From Planctomycetota bacterium (GTDB lineage Bacteria > Planctomycetota > Phycisphaerae > UBA1845): a stretch of DNA of 64,000 bases. Of the stretch, positions 25,002 through 34,410 are shown piece after piece. Position numbers and translations under genes: made by a program. The notes under the pieces were generated by a model, which saw nothing but the letters and a program-made list of their open reading frames with translations, was not told where the DNA came from and made no database searches. The stretch's first letter is position 1. Each line of letters starts with the position of its first letter. The stretch is taken from contig JAKQDH010000096.1 in assembly GCA_029558835.1 (NCBI GenBank), forward strand, positions 24,746 through 88,745. Direction: 5' to 3'.

Positions 25002-26321
25002 TCACCCGCGACTGCGGTCGCGGGTGAACACGCCGCCGCCGCGGTCCGAGACGCGGAACGCAGGCGACTGTGTCGCGGGCGTGCAGGACACCGCCTCCGG
25101 GGCGCAAGGCGCGTCAGCCGCCGGCTGCACGGCGCCGCGGCGGTAGGTCGTGCCACGCCAGGTGGTGCCGGCCAGCCCGAGCACCTGCAAGAGAGCATGA
25201 AGTACCATGCCCATCGTCACCGCGGCTCCCAAAGGGAATCCCCACGCCCAGCGGGCCGGGGCGCCGAGCGACCGGTAGACGGGCCCATCCACGAGCGCCT
25301 GCCCGGCCCACAGCAGCAGCCAGCCGGCCGCCAACCCCAGCCACCACCACTGACTCCGCCCCTCCCCGGCGCGCCATGCCCCGCCCAGGGCCGTCAGCAA
25401 CCCGATCAGCGGCAGCACGCCATACACCACCAGCATCAGGAGCGTCACCAACAGTCGCGGGACGGTTTCGAGACAACCGCAGAACAGCCGGCTCCAGCCA
25501 CGCCACGCCCGGCCGAAGGTACCGTACATGCGCGTCGTGTACAGGTCCACACCCTCGACCACGCGCAGCCGATACCCGGTTTCCTTCGCCAGGCGGGCCA
25601 TGCGGATATCCTCGTTCAACACGTTACGCATGCGTCCGTCGCGCAGGAGCGTTTCGAGGAGCGGGCGGCGAATGAGCGTGAACATGCCGTTGGCAAAGGC
25701 CGTGGCGCGGTTGGGGTTGTTGACCCGCGTCGGACGGAACCAGGTCATCAGCGTCATCACGCACACGGGCTGGATGAGCCGCTCCCAGAGGGTCGGCATC
25801 CGGAACGGGGGGGTCATGGTCAGCAGATCCGCCTTGCTGTGCAGGGCCTCGCCGACGGCCGCCCGCAGCGTCAGCGGCGACTCGTGGCGGCAGTCCGCGT
25901 CGGTGAGCAGCACCCAGTCGCCGCGGGCGACGGCCACGCCCTCGCGCAAGGCGTTGCACTTGCCGAACCAGCCGGGCGGCAAGTCGGTCACCGTAATGAC
26001 CTTCAGTCGTCCGCGCGACGCCTCGGCCAGGGTCCGCAGCAGCAACGGGGTGCGGTCCGTGCTGCGGTCGTCCACGACGATTACTTCGTAATCCGGGTAT
26101 TGCTGGGCCAGCAGGCTGCGGACACAGGTTTCGATGTCACGCTCCTCGTTGCGGGCGGCCACGATAATGCTGACGGCAGGCGGCGGCAGGGGCGGCTGGG
26201 GGTGGCAGGCCGCGCTGAGAACCCGCCGCCGGGCCCGCGTGTGATAGACCACGCGCCAGCGCAGCAGACCCAGCAGGGCCGCCAGCCCGGCCAGCACGGA
26301 CCAGAGTATCAACACCATCAT
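25002..26321 (-). CDS. Membrane-bound family 2 glycosyltransferase
   Basis: 439 residues. An N-terminal membrane helix (LILWSVLAGLAALLGLL) precedes a GT-A domain: VSIIVAARNEERDIE, VIVVDDRSTDRT and the metal-binding LLTDADCRHE. LNEDIRMA supplies the ED motif of the active site. Three or four membrane helices follow between about 290 and 390. The build matches processive or lipid-glycosylating GT2 enzymes such as HpnB or chlorobactene glucosyltransferases. The last 30 residues are coded by repeat-like DNA (ACCCGCGACTGCGGTCGCGG), so the natural end may have been shorter. It is divergent from comEC; the 187 bp between presumably hold both promoters. Confidence 0.88.
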   Translation of the reverse strand: MMVLILWSVLAGLAALLGLLRWRVVYHTRARRRVLSAACHPQPPLPPPAVSIIVAARNEERDIETCVRSLLAQQYPDYEVIVVDDRSTDRTPLLLRTLAEASRGRLKVITVTDLPPGWFGKCNALREGVAVARGDWVLLTDADCRHESPLTLRAAVGEALHSKADLLTMTPPFRMPTLWERLIQPVCVMTLMTWFRPTRVNNPNRATAFANGMFTLIRRPLLETLLRDGRMRNVLNEDIRMARLAKETGYRLRVVEGVDLYTTRMYGTFGRAWRGWSRLFCGCLETVPRLLVTLLMLVVYGVLPLIGLLTALGGAWRAGEGRSQWWWLGLAAGWLLLWAGQALVDGPVYRSLGAPARWAWGFPLGAAVTMGMVLHALLQVLGLAGTTWRGTTYRRGAVQPAADAPCAPEAVSCTPATQSPAFRVSDRGGGVFTRDRSRG

Positions 26322-26508
26322 CGCCGTTGCGCCTCGGTCTCCACCCGTCGGCCGGGAGCACGGTTGGTCCGGGCCGAGTCCGGGATTATAACGTCACTCC
26401 GGCGTCGGCAAACAGAACCACGGGTGCGGCTGCCGAACGACGAGGCGGGCGGTACCGGCGAACAGGCGGCCAGCGGCGCCCAGCGGCAACCTGGGGCGGA
26501 CCTGCGGG

Positions 26509-29292
26509 ATGACTCCATCGGCGAGCGGATCAACGCACCGTCGGGTCGACCTGGCCGCGGACGACGAGTCACCCCGCGGGCTGGGCGCCGCACTGCGAGC
26601 CGTCGAGCAACGGGTCCCGTTGCTGCCGGTGGCCGCGGGACTCGCCACCGGCGTCGCGCTGGATCATTCCTGTGGGCTTGACCCGCGACTGCACCTGGGT
26701 GTCTTCGGCCTGGCGGCGTTGGGAACCTGTCTGCCGGCGTTGCGGTGCCGGGCGGGCACGGTCCTCATCTTCCTGGTCGCGATGGCGGCCGGCGGGTTGC
26801 GGCACTATCACGAGCTGCGCTATGTTCCCCCTGACAGCGTCGCTCGCTACGCGGCCGATCCGCCCGTTCTGGCACGTATCACGGGCACGGTGGCCGATCC
26901 GCCTCGCCTGCTCACGGATGACGATGCGCCATTCAAATACTGGATGTACCGCACCGAGCGCACCGTGTTCCTGCTCGACGTGGATTCGATCCAGGGGGAC
27001 ACGGAGAACATACCCGTCCGCGGTCGCCTCCGCGTCACGGTAAACCAGGGGGTGCTCGATCTGCACGAACTTGAGCGGGTGGAACTGTTCGGAATGCTGG
27101 CCGCACCGCGACCGCCGGCCAATCCGGGGGCATTCGACTGGGCCTCGTACTACCGCCGACAGGGCATCGTGGCCGGCTTCCGCTGCGAACACCGCGAGAG
27201 CATCCGCCGCCTCGCACCACCTCGGTTTGACCCGGCGCACGGCTTCCTGAGTGCGCTGCGCCGGCACGCCCGCGCGATCCTGACCGACGACCTGGCGGCC
27301 GGAGCGCCCGAGGAGGCCAGCTTCCTGCAAGCGATGATCATCGGCCACCGTACCCAGCTTGACCGCCACCTGAACGACGTGTTCATTCGATCCGGGCTGA
27401 TGCACTTTCTGGCGGTCAGCGGCAGCAACGTCGGGCTCGTCATGCTGATCACCTGGGGCATTTGCCGGATGCTCATGTTGCGCCGGCGGCGGGCAACCTG
27501 GATCGTGCTGGCCGCGGTGATTCTCTACGTGGCCGTCACGGAGCCACGGCCGCCGATCCTGCGCGCCGGGCTGATGGGGGTGTTGTACTGCATTGCTTTG
27601 CTCCTGCGCCGACCGCACGCCGCGTTGAACGCAATGGGCGCGGGCGGCACCGTGCTGATCCTCGTTGATCCCGCCAACGTGTTCGACGCGGGCTTTCTGC
27701 TGTCGTTTGCGGCGGTGCTGGGGATGATCTGCCTGGGCCCGGCGTCCGGGAACGCTCTGCGGATGCTGGTTACCCGGCTGCGGGCGCGGCGGGCGGACGC
27801 GGACATTGACGCGATTGAACTTGACAATGACGCGGCGTGGGACGGCGGGAGCGTGGACTGGGACTTGGGAAAGGAGCAGTCGTCTTTCGGCAGGTCGCTG
27901 GCCCGGCCGCTGCATGGGGTCGCGCGCGCCGTCAGCGCCGGGTGGCGCGCGGCGCTGGCGTCCGGCGGGCGACTGCTGCGCGGGATGGGGTTGGCTCTGG
28001 GACTGTCGATCTGCGCGTGGCTGCCGACCGCGCCGATCACGGCCTGTTACTTCGGGCGGCTGCAACCCTGGGGAGCGCCCAACACGCTGCTCGTGTATCC
28101 GTTGATCGGCGTGACCATGTTCCTGGGCAACCTGAAGCTCCTTGTGGGGATCATCTCGCCGACCGCGGCTTCGCTGCTGACGCCGCTGCTGACCTGGACG
28201 GACGCGCTGCTGATCTGGATCGTCGAGCGCTTGGCGGAGTTGCCGTGGTCGTCACTGACCGTTCCCGCGCCACCGGCGTGGGTGATGGCACCGTATTACG
28301 CGTGGCTGGCGGCGCTGGCGTGGCTGTTCGCACCACCGGCGCGGAGTCGCGCGACGGCGCAGGCGCGGGACGCCACCGCGGGTGGGCATGCCCCGCCGGA
28401 GCCCGACGCGACGCGGCTGCTGCGCCACCGGATCTGCGCCGCGGCCCTGGTGGCGTTCGCCCTCGCGGCGGCCGCGTGGTGCTGGCCGCGACCGCCGGGG
28501 GAACGCTTGGCGCTGACCGTCCTTGCGGTCGGGCCGGGCAGTGCCAGCGTGCTCGAGTTGCCTGATGGACGGGTCGTGCTGTTCGACGCGGGCAGTTCGC
28601 GGCCTTATGACGTAGGCGCCCACGTGGTCGTGCCGTTTCTCCTTGCACGTGGGCACACGCGCGTGGACCGGGTCTACGTCAGTCATCCGAACGTGGACCA
28701 TTTCAGTGGCCTGCCCGGCATCGTCGATACCCTGCCCACCGGACCCGTGGTCATCAACGAACGCTTCGAGCTCCACTCCGGTGAGCGTTCCGCGGGCCGC
28801 CATCTGCTGGAACTGCTGCACGAACGAGGGCACCCCGTCGAGGTGCTGGACAACGCGACGACGCGCTGGTCGATCGGGCCGGTCACCTTCGAGCGCATCT
28901 GGCCACCGCCGGTGGAAGAGGTGGAGTTGGACGCCAACGATTCGTCCACGGTGCTCCGCGTGACGTATGCCGGACACTCGGTCCTGCTGACCGGCGACAT
29001 CGAGGAGTATCCGCAACGCCTGCTGGCCACTCGGGAGGACATTGCGGCTGACGTGCTCGTTCTGCCTCACCACGGCAGTGTGCGTCCCAGCACGGGCGAC
29101 TTCGTGGCGGCCGTCAAGCCGCAGTACGTCATTCGGTCCAGCGCGCAGCGTCTCGCGGATGCACCGGAGGCTCTCGCGCCGGCGGTGGGCGGGGCGGAGC
29201 TCCTCAGCACGGCCGACCACGGCGCCATCCGCATCACCGTGGACCGGACCGGCGTGTACCTCCGGTCGCTCGGGGGTGCGACCACGGAGTAA
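26509..29292 (+). CDS. comEC: ComEC/Rec2-family DNA uptake channel protein
   Basis: 927 residues with the full three-part build. An N-terminal membrane and OB-fold part (LARITGTVADPPR, PVRGRLRVTV, ANPGAFDWASYYRRQG) is followed by the polytopic competence domain with HFLAVSGSNVGLVMLI and the PPILRAGLMG helix. The C-terminal metallo-beta-lactamase domain has VSHPNVDHFSGL near 725 and VLPHHGS near 850. In transformable bacteria ComEC carries single-stranded DNA across the inner membrane, and the C-terminal domain is thought to degrade the other strand. No other competence gene is near. It runs convergent into a DUF6941-like gene with only 11 bp between. Confidence 0.93.
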   Translation: MTPSASGSTHRRVDLAADDESPRGLGAALRAVEQRVPLLPVAAGLATGVALDHSCGLDPRLHLGVFGLAALGTCLPALRCRAGTVLIFLVAMAAGGLRHYHELRYVPPDSVARYAADPPVLARITGTVADPPRLLTDDDAPFKYWMYRTERTVFLLDVDSIQGDTENIPVRGRLRVTVNQGVLDLHELERVELFGMLAAPRPPANPGAFDWASYYRRQGIVAGFRCEHRESIRRLAPPRFDPAHGFLSALRRHARAILTDDLAAGAPEEASFLQAMIIGHRTQLDRHLNDVFIRSGLMHFLAVSGSNVGLVMLITWGICRMLMLRRRRATWIVLAAVILYVAVTEPRPPILRAGLMGVLYCIALLLRRPHAALNAMGAGGTVLILVDPANVFDAGFLLSFAAVLGMICLGPASGNALRMLVTRLRARRADADIDAIELDNDAAWDGGSVDWDLGKEQSSFGRSLARPLHGVARAVSAGWRAALASGGRLLRGMGLALGLSICAWLPTAPITACYFGRLQPWGAPNTLLVYPLIGVTMFLGNLKLLVGIISPTAASLLTPLLTWTDALLIWIVERLAELPWSSLTVPAPPAWVMAPYYAWLAALAWLFAPPARSRATAQARDATAGGHAPPEPDATRLLRHRICAAALVAFALAAAAWCWPRPPGERLALTVLAVGPGSASVLELPDGRVVLFDAGSSRPYDVGAHVVVPFLLARGHTRVDRVYVSHPNVDHFSGLPGIVDTLPTGPVVINERFELHSGERSAGRHLLELLHERGHPVEVLDNATTRWSIGPVTFERIWPPPVEEVELDANDSSTVLRVTYAGHSVLLTGDIEEYPQRLLATREDIAADVLVLPHHGSVRPSTGDFVAAVKPQYVIRSSAQRLADAPEALAPAVGGAELLSTADHGAIRITVDRTGVYLRSLGGATTE

Positions 29293-29303
29293 AAATCCCC
29301 TGG

Positions 29304-29795
29304 TCAGAACGGCGGTGGTTCGCCGGGGGGCGGCTCTCCGGGGAACTCGGGCCCCGGGGGCATGCCCGGCTCGCCCGTGGGCGGGCGCGTGGGCCGCGGC
29401 TGGGCCAGCACGAGCTCGAGCCGGGCCTCGCGCAGCAGGGAGCCGTTACAGTAGAGCTGAACGCGGTACTCGCCGGACTGGGGGAAAACCAGCCCGTGGA
29501 ACTGGAGGGCCAAGTTGGCGATCGCCCGCGGGTCCTTGAACTCCACCACGCCCTTGCCTTCGATCAGCGGCTTGCGCTCCTCGTTGGAGTCCACGATGCG
29601 CAGCATCAGGTCGTTGCGGCCATGCCCATCCGTGAGGGCGACGAAGACGCAGAGCTGGGGGTGCCCCGCGGGAAAGCGCAGAGCGTGAATCCGCGAGAAC
29701 ATCCCGATCAGCGACTGCTTGCCGGTGATCCGATCGGTGATGATCTGATCGCAAAGGATCAGGGCCAGTACGTCAGGCGAAGGTTTGTGTGTCAT
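29304..29795 (-). CDS. DUF6941-like conserved protein
   Basis: 163 residues. The start at 29795 is chosen because the conserved block SPDVLALILCDQII begins there; the frame open to 30062 runs through repeat DNA. Further blocks are TGKQSLIGMFSRI, FVALTDGHG, LMLRIVDS and the strand HGLVFPQSGEYRVQLYCNG, followed by a Pro-rich disordered tail (PGPEFPGEPPPGEPPP). I recall this pattern from a Planctomycetota family listed as DUF6941; its role is unknown and no enzyme motif is seen. The domain looks like a small beta sandwich. It stands alone, convergent with comEC. Confidence 0.7.
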   Translation of the reverse strand: MTHKPSPDVLALILCDQIITDRITGKQSLIGMFSRIHALRFPAGHPQLCVFVALTDGHGRNDLMLRIVDSNEERKPLIEGKGVVEFKDPRAIANLALQFHGLVFPQSGEYRVQLYCNGSLLREARLELVLAQPRPTRPPTGEPGMPPGPEFPGEPPPGEPPPF

Positions 29796-30221
29796 GGCAG
29801 CCCACCTAACGGATCCTACGAGAAGTCCGGCGTCATCCAGCCGCCGGCCAGGACGGCGCGCATTGTACCGGCATCTCCGCCGGGCGGACAGACCGCCCGG
29901 TCCGGTGAAGAGCCACAGCACCCGTAGCGTCTGCCCCCTGCATGTGCCGTAGCATCGGCCCCCTTGGCCGACGTGGACGACGAAGAGCCCGGCGTTGGGA
30001 ACCACCGCGGCGCTTTTCCCTCCTACGTCGCCCGCGGGGGGCGACGCCAGTCCCGCACGCATTCCCGCAGCACGACGTCAAGCCTCGTCGCTGTTGATTC
30101 GTCAGCCAGCTTGGTTCAGAATGCCCCCGGATTGCGATCAAGACCCTCGCGCGGGTCTGGAAGCGGTCCCGCGGCGGCGGGTTTCGAGTACTCAGTGCCC
30201 TTACGGCAGTCGGGAGTAGCC
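29796..30221. other. Divergent intergenic stretch with GTCGGCC-type hairpins
   Basis: 426 bp between the DUF6941-like gene and sucC. On the minus strand a TACAAT box (29862-29867) with a weak CTGTCC (29886-29891) 18 bp upstream may be the promoter of the DUF6941-like gene. The middle holds two copies of the GTAGC-GTCGGCC/GGCCGACG-type repeat (about 29950-29985 and 30028-30050). I see no gene. Confidence 0.4.
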
Positions 30222-31385
30222 ATGAAGGTCCACGAGTATCAGGCCAGGGCGTTGTTGGCGGAGGCGGGGGTGCCGGTACCGCCGTCGGAGGTCGTGGAGA
30301 CCGTCGAGCAGGCGGGGGCGGCCTACGAGAAGTTGCAGGGTCGCGTGGTGGTCAAGGCCCAGGTCTTCGCCGGCGGGCGCGGCAAAGCCGGCTTCGTCAA
30401 GCTCTGCGACTCGGTCGAGCAGGTCCGCGAGGCCGCCGGGTTCATGCTCACCAACCGCATGGTCTCCAAGCAGACCGGGCCGGCGGGCGTGCCGGTACGG
30501 AAGCTGCTGATCGCCTCGGCCGTCGAAATCGACAGCGAGTACTACGCGGCCGTCGTCGTCGACCGCGCCCGCCGCCGACCCGTGGTCATGGTCTCGCGCG
30601 AAGGCGGCGTCGAGATCGAGGAGGTGGCGGCCCGCAACCCCGGTGCCATCTTCAAGCAGTGGCTGCACCCGCACCTGAGCCTGTTGCACTTCCAGACGGC
30701 CCAGCTCGTGGCCGCCCTGGGGCTGACGGACAAGGAACAGGCGCAGGCGGCCGGGCGCGTGCTGCGCGGCCTGGTCGATGTCTTCTACAAGTACGACTGC
30801 TCGCTCGCCGAGATCAACCCGCTGGTGCGGACGAAGGCCGGGCAGATCGTGGCCATCGACGCCAAGCTCAACTTCGACGACAACGCCGTCTTCCGCCACC
30901 CCCGGTTGCAGGAGATGTTCGACCCCACCGAAGAAAACCCCAACGAACTGCGGGCGAAGCAGTACGATCTCTCGTACATCGCGCTGGACGGCAACATCGG
31001 TTGCCTGGTCAACGGCGCCGGTCTGGCCATGTCCACCATGGACCTCATTAAGCTGCACGGGGGCGAGCCGGCGAACTTCCTCGACGTGGGCGGCTCCGTC
31101 ACCGCTGAGGGAGCGACCGAGGCGTTCCGCATTATCCTGTCGGACCCGAACGTGAAGGGCATCCTCGTCAACATCTTCGGCGGGATTGCGAAGTGCGATA
31201 CCATCGCCGAGGCAGTCGTGGCGGCCGCCAAGGAGGTGGGCTTCACGGTCCCGGTCGTCGTGCGCCTGGAAGGCACCAACGTCGAGCGTGCCCGGCAGAT
31301 GCTGCAAGAAGCGAAGATCCCGCAGATCATCACTGCCACCGACCTGACCGACGCGGCGAAGAAGGTGTGCGCTCAGGTAGCGTAG
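30222..31385 (+). CDS. sucC: Succinyl-CoA ligase, ADP/GDP-forming, beta subunit
   Basis: 387 residues, usual length. Joins with the alpha subunit SucD to interconvert succinyl-CoA and succinate with formation of a nucleoside triphosphate in the citric acid cycle. The start [20 protein letters not shown] is canonical and has GGAG seven bases before the ATG. The ATP-grasp region has [18 protein letters not shown] and later EINPLVRT, and the C-terminal half has [10 protein letters not shown] at about 317, which contacts the alpha subunit's phosphohistidine site. sucD normally follows directly but is absent here; the next 432 bp are non-coding and the following gene is on the other strand. Confidence 0.96.
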   Translation: MKVHEYQARALLAEAGVPVPPSEVVETVEQAGAAYEKLQGRVVVKAQVFAGGRGKAGFVKLCDSVEQVREAAGFMLTNRMVSKQTGPAGVPVRKLLIASAVEIDSEYYAAVVVDRARRRPVVMVSREGGVEIEEVAARNPGAIFKQWLHPHLSLLHFQTAQLVAALGLTDKEQAQAAGRVLRGLVDVFYKYDCSLAEINPLVRTKAGQIVAIDAKLNFDDNAVFRHPRLQEMFDPTEENPNELRAKQYDLSYIALDGNIGCLVNGAGLAMSTMDLIKLHGGEPANFLDVGGSVTAEGATEAFRIILSDPNVKGILVNIFGGIAKCDTIAEAVVAAAKEVGFTVPVVVRLEGTNVERARQMLQEAKIPQIITATDLTDAAKKVCAQVA

Positions 31386-31817
31386 GGCCAACCCCGCCCG
31401 TCGCGGGGAATATCGAATAGCGAAGAGCCAACAGCGAAAGCGGAAGGCAAGAGGGTGACGTAGGGCAGGCTCTGCCCGCCGCGACTACAGTCTCTGATAC
31501 GGGTCCGAGGTTCTGAAGGGAACTGTCGTCCGCCCTGCGGGCGGAAGAGAATAGAAGAGGAGGGTGGAGCAGTCCCAGGGCCTGGAAGGCCCTGGCAACG
31601 TTCGTCCGCCCTTCGGGCGAGGAGCGAATGTTCTCGCCCGCGCACCTCGCGAACCCGCATCTTCGCCCAGAGGGCCAACAACTAATTCGCCCGGAGGGCG
31701 CGCGGTCGTTGCCAGGTATTTCAAGTCCCTGGAAGGCGAGCAACCTGCTCTCCCTTCTCCTTGTCTTCGCCCGGAGGGCGCGCGACAGTCCCCACACCGT
31801 GCCCGCCCGTCAATCAC
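31386..31817. repeat. Intergenic cluster of short CGCCC-GGGCG palindromes
   Basis: 432 bp between convergent genes with no gene seen. It contains at least five short hairpins of one type: CCGCCC-TGC-GGGCGG (31530-31544), GCCCTTCGGGC (near 31610), CGCCCAGAGGGC (near 31665), CGCCCGGAGGGCGCG (near 31690) and the same again near 31770. Near its start, GAATAGCGAAGAGCC is another dispersed motif, seen again in both orientations near 45580-45660. The hairpins could end transcription from both sides. Confidence 0.5.
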
Positions 31818-32822
31818 TCAGCGCTGAGCGTCCTCCATCCGGGCCGCAAGAAAGGTCCTGACTGCCCGCAGAAACGCCTCCGGCTCCTCCTCCATCGGCA
31901 GGTGGCCCGACCGTTGGAGACGCACCAACTGCGCATACGGCAACGCGTCGGCCATCTCCACCGCGAGCGACACGTCAAACACCGTGTCATGCTCGCCCCA
32001 GATGAGCAACGCGGGATGCTCGATCTCGGGCAGCTCCAGCAGCGGCAACGGGTCGGCCACGGGAGCCAGAAAACCATCAAATGCCAGGTCAAACCCCTCC
32101 ACCCGCAGGCGCGTCAGATACCCCTCCACCATGTCGGCCGTCACCACGGTCTTGTCGTAGACCGCGTCCCGCAACGCCCCGCGGATGTTGCGTGTGGTCA
32201 GCACGACGTTGCCGAGATACCACCGGGCCGCCGGCTTCAGCACGGCCGGCACCCGCAAACCACCGAACTGCGCCAGTTCCTGCACGCCATCGACGATCAC
32301 CAGCGAACGCACCCGCTGCGGATGCCGCGCGGCCAGGTGCAGCGCCACCCCGGCCCCGTACGAGTGCCCGACGACGTGCACCTGCTGAATGCCGAGCCGA
32401 TCGAGCAGCCTGATGACCAGCTCAAGCTGCCCGGCCGGTGAATACGCCTCCGCCGCCACCGGCCGCTCCGTGTAGCCGAACCCGTTGAGATCAACGGCCA
32501 GCACGTCAAACGACCCGGCCAGCCCCGGCATGATCTTGCGCCACTCGAACGTGGACCCGCCGAACCCATGCAGCAGCAGCACGGTCTCCCCCGCCCCGGC
32601 GCGCTCGATGTGAACCGACTGCCCCTCGATGTCCACAAACTCACCGGCCGGCACCCGCGCCAGGACGGAGTCGTAGCTTTCCCACGGCATGCAGCCGGCG
32701 GCGGAGAGTAACACGCTCGCCAGCAGCGCAACCGACACGCCGCGCCCCACACCGATCGGGCACGTACGCCCATTCCCGACAAGCGAGAACCGCGGCGACA
32801 ACGCCAAGAAACTCGCTCGCAT
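31818..32822 (-). CDS. Alpha/beta-hydrolase lipoprotein
   Basis: 334 residues from the ATG at 32822, which has GGAAG a few bases upstream; ATG 32837 is an alternative adding five residues. The long signal region ends in a lipobox, LLSAAGC, with Cys44. The catalytic domain begins with VLLLHGFGGSTFEW, the oxyanion HG motif, and has the nucleophile elbow GHSYG with Ser154. The acid lies in IWGEHDTVF and the catalytic His in RSGHLPMEE. It is therefore a complete esterase/lipase-type hydrolase (close to haloalkane dehalogenase and meta-cleavage hydrolases) anchored outside the cytoplasm. The substrate cannot be told. It follows a zinc-ribbon protein gene by 38 bp. Confidence 0.88.
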   Translation of the reverse strand: MRASFLALSPRFSLVGNGRTCPIGVGRGVSVALLASVLLSAAGCMPWESYDSVLARVPAGEFVDIEGQSVHIERAGAGETVLLLHGFGGSTFEWRKIMPGLAGSFDVLAVDLNGFGYTERPVAAEAYSPAGQLELVIRLLDRLGIQQVHVVGHSYGAGVALHLAARHPQRVRSLVIVDGVQELAQFGGLRVPAVLKPAARWYLGNVVLTTRNIRGALRDAVYDKTVVTADMVEGYLTRLRVEGFDLAFDGFLAPVADPLPLLELPEIEHPALLIWGEHDTVFDVSLAVEMADALPYAQLVRLQRSGHLPMEEEPEAFLRAVRTFLAARMEDAQR

Positions 32823-32860
32823 GTTTCTTCCGCCCATCGCGCCCACGTCGCCTCCGTTTC

Positions 32861-33292
32861 TTACCCCCCGTCCTCCTCCTGGCTCCGCACGCGTTCCGCA
32901 AGGGTGAGGTGCGCGAAGAAGTTGCGGATCCGGCGCCACAGGTGGACCGTGAAGGCGGCCGTCATGGCCGTGGCGAGCATGCTCAGGTAGAACAGGCCCG
33001 ATTCGAACGGGTTGAGGGACCACCCCAGTAGCGTGATACTCAGCATCGCGCTACCCACCAGGCCGACCATGTCGGCAATCGGGAAACGCGGTAAGAGCGG
33101 CAGGAAAATGCCCTTCATCGTCAGCGGATGGGCATCGTATTCGTGCCCGCACTCGGGGCAGCGGCCCGTGTAGGGCAGCATCCGCAGGCTGTAGGCACAC
33201 TTGCCACAGTACAACGCGTGCGTGATCCGGGTGTCGAGGACCGGGTCTTCGGGCAAATACCGCGACTTCTCGAATTGCGATTCACCGGTCAT
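32861..33292 (-). CDS. Zinc-ribbon protein with two membrane helices
   Basis: 143 residues. A zinc ribbon (YCGKCAYSLRMLPYTGRCPECG, here split as YCGKC near 28 and RCPECG near 44) leads into two membrane helices at about 70-90 and 95-115 (VGLVGSAMLSITLLGW and GLFYLSMLATAMTAAF), and then a basic cytoplasmic tail. This resembles the small zinc-ribbon membrane proteins common in Planctomycetota and the partial gene at the left end of the window. Function is unknown. The ATG at 33292 lies just downstream of a 21-bp tandem repeat array. It probably shares a transcript with the hydrolase gene. Confidence 0.75.
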   Translation of the reverse strand: MTGESQFEKSRYLPEDPVLDTRITHALYCGKCAYSLRMLPYTGRCPECGHEYDAHPLTMKGIFLPLLPRFPIADMVGLVGSAMLSITLLGWSLNPFESGLFYLSMLATAMTAAFTVHLWRRIRNFFAHLTLAERVRSQEEDGG

Positions 33293-33330
33293 GGCTAGCG
33301 CGTCGGAGTTCCTAACAGACTCCCCGAGAT

Positions 33331-33438
33331 ACGCTTCACGAGCGACGCTTCACGCTTCACGAACGACGCTTCACGCTTCACGAACGACGCTTCACGCTTC
33401 ACGAACGACGCTTCACGCTTCACGAACGACGCTTCACG
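33331..33438. repeat. Tandem array of a 21-bp unit
   Basis: Four perfect head-to-tail copies (33345-33428) of a 21-bp unit that starts ACGCTTCACGCTTCACG, flanked by partial copies at 33331-33344 and 33429-33438. Inside each unit the 10-mer ACGCTTCACG overlaps itself. The array lies between the ftsY terminator hairpin and the start of the zinc-ribbon gene. It has no spacers and is not a CRISPR. It could vary in copy number. Confidence 0.85.
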
Positions 33439-33464
33439 CCCGCGGCTCTCCCCCCTCACCCTAA

Positions 33465-33488
33465 CCCTCTCCCCCCAGGGGGAGAGGG
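33465..33488. terminator. Perfect hairpin after ftsY
   Basis: CCCTCTCCCC and GGGGAGAGGG form a 10-bp stem around a 4-base loop, seven bases past the ftsY stop. It belongs to the dispersed GGGAGAGGG hairpin family of this genome. There is no T-run, so its action as an intrinsic terminator is uncertain. Confidence 0.5.
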
Positions 33489-33495
33489 GACGGAC

Positions 33496-34410
33496 CTACT
33501 CCGCGAAGAGGGCTTCGACGAAGGTGGCCGGGTCGAACGGTTCGATGTCGGCCGGAGTTTCGCCCAAGCCCACGAACTTCACCGGCACGTGAAGCTGGTC
33601 CCGAATCCCCACTACGATGCCGCCCTTCGCGCTGCCGTCGAGCTTCGCCAGGATGATGCCGCTCACCGCCACGTGCTCGGAAAACTGCCGGGCCTGATTC
33701 ACCGCGTTCTGCCCGATCGTGGCATCGAGCACCAGCAGCACCTCGTGCGGGGCCCCTGGAATCTTGCGTTGCACAACCTTCTGAATCTTCCCCAACTCGC
33801 GCATCAGGTTGTCCTGCGTGTGCAGCCGACCGGCCGTGTCGATCAGGAGAACGTCGGTCTGCCGCGCGGTGGCCGCCTCGCAGGCGTCGTAGGCAACGGC
33901 ACCGGGGTCCGCCCCCTGGTCGTGCCGGACGATCTTCACGCCGATGCGCTCGGACCAGATGGTAAGTTGCTCGACGGCGGCCGCCCGGTAGGTGTCGCAC
34001 GCGCCGAGGATGACCTTCTTGCCCTGCTGGTTGAGGTAGTAGGCCAGTTTGGCGACGCTCGTCGTCTTGCCCGAGCCGTTGATGCCGGTGACGAGGATGA
34101 CGGTCGGCCCGGAGGCGGCGTAGTGCAGCGTGCGGTCCGCCTCCGGCCACATCGAGATGATGTGGTTCTTGAGGAACTCGGTGACCTGCTGTTCCTCGAC
34201 GATCTGCCCGCCGCGCCAGCCGGTGCGCACGATGTCCATGAGTTTGGCGGTGGTGGCCGGCCCGAAGTCGCCCGTCAGCATCGTGTCTTCGAGTCGCTTG
34301 AGCGTCTCTTCGTCGATCTTCCTGCCCATGCGCAGGACGGAGCGGAATCCGGCACTGACCTTCTCCCGCGTGCGTGCGAGCCCCTTCTTGAGCCGATCGA
34401 ACAACCCCAT
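33496..34410 (-). CDS. ftsY: Signal recognition particle receptor FtsY
   Basis: 304 residues, close to the short form without the acidic A domain. FtsY docks the ribosome-SRP complex at the membrane and its GTPase cycle hands nascent membrane proteins to the Sec translocon. The N-terminal helices (LFDRLKKGLARTREKVSAGF) form the membrane-targeting N domain. G domain motifs are in order: GINGSGKTT at 109-117, DTYRAAA at 139-145, DTAGRL at 191-196, AKLDGSAKGG near 255-264, and FVGLGE close to the end. The ATG at 34410 is unambiguous. Hairpins on both sides (33465-33488 and 34443-34467) suggest a single-gene unit. Confidence 0.97.
   Translation of the reverse strand: MGLFDRLKKGLARTREKVSAGFRSVLRMGRKIDEETLKRLEDTMLTGDFGPATTAKLMDIVRTGWRGGQIVEEQQVTEFLKNHIISMWPEADRTLHYAASGPTVILVTGINGSGKTTSVAKLAYYLNQQGKKVILGACDTYRAAAVEQLTIWSERIGVKIVRHDQGADPGAVAYDACEAATARQTDVLLIDTAGRLHTQDNLMRELGKIQKVVQRKIPGAPHEVLLVLDATIGQNAVNQARQFSEHVAVSGIILAKLDGSAKGGIVVGIRDQLHVPVKFVGLGETPADIEPFDPATFVEALFAE

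Noticed and set aside
33331..33438. Possible CRISPR array
   Set aside because: The 21-bp units abut each other with no spacers, and no cas gene is in the window.
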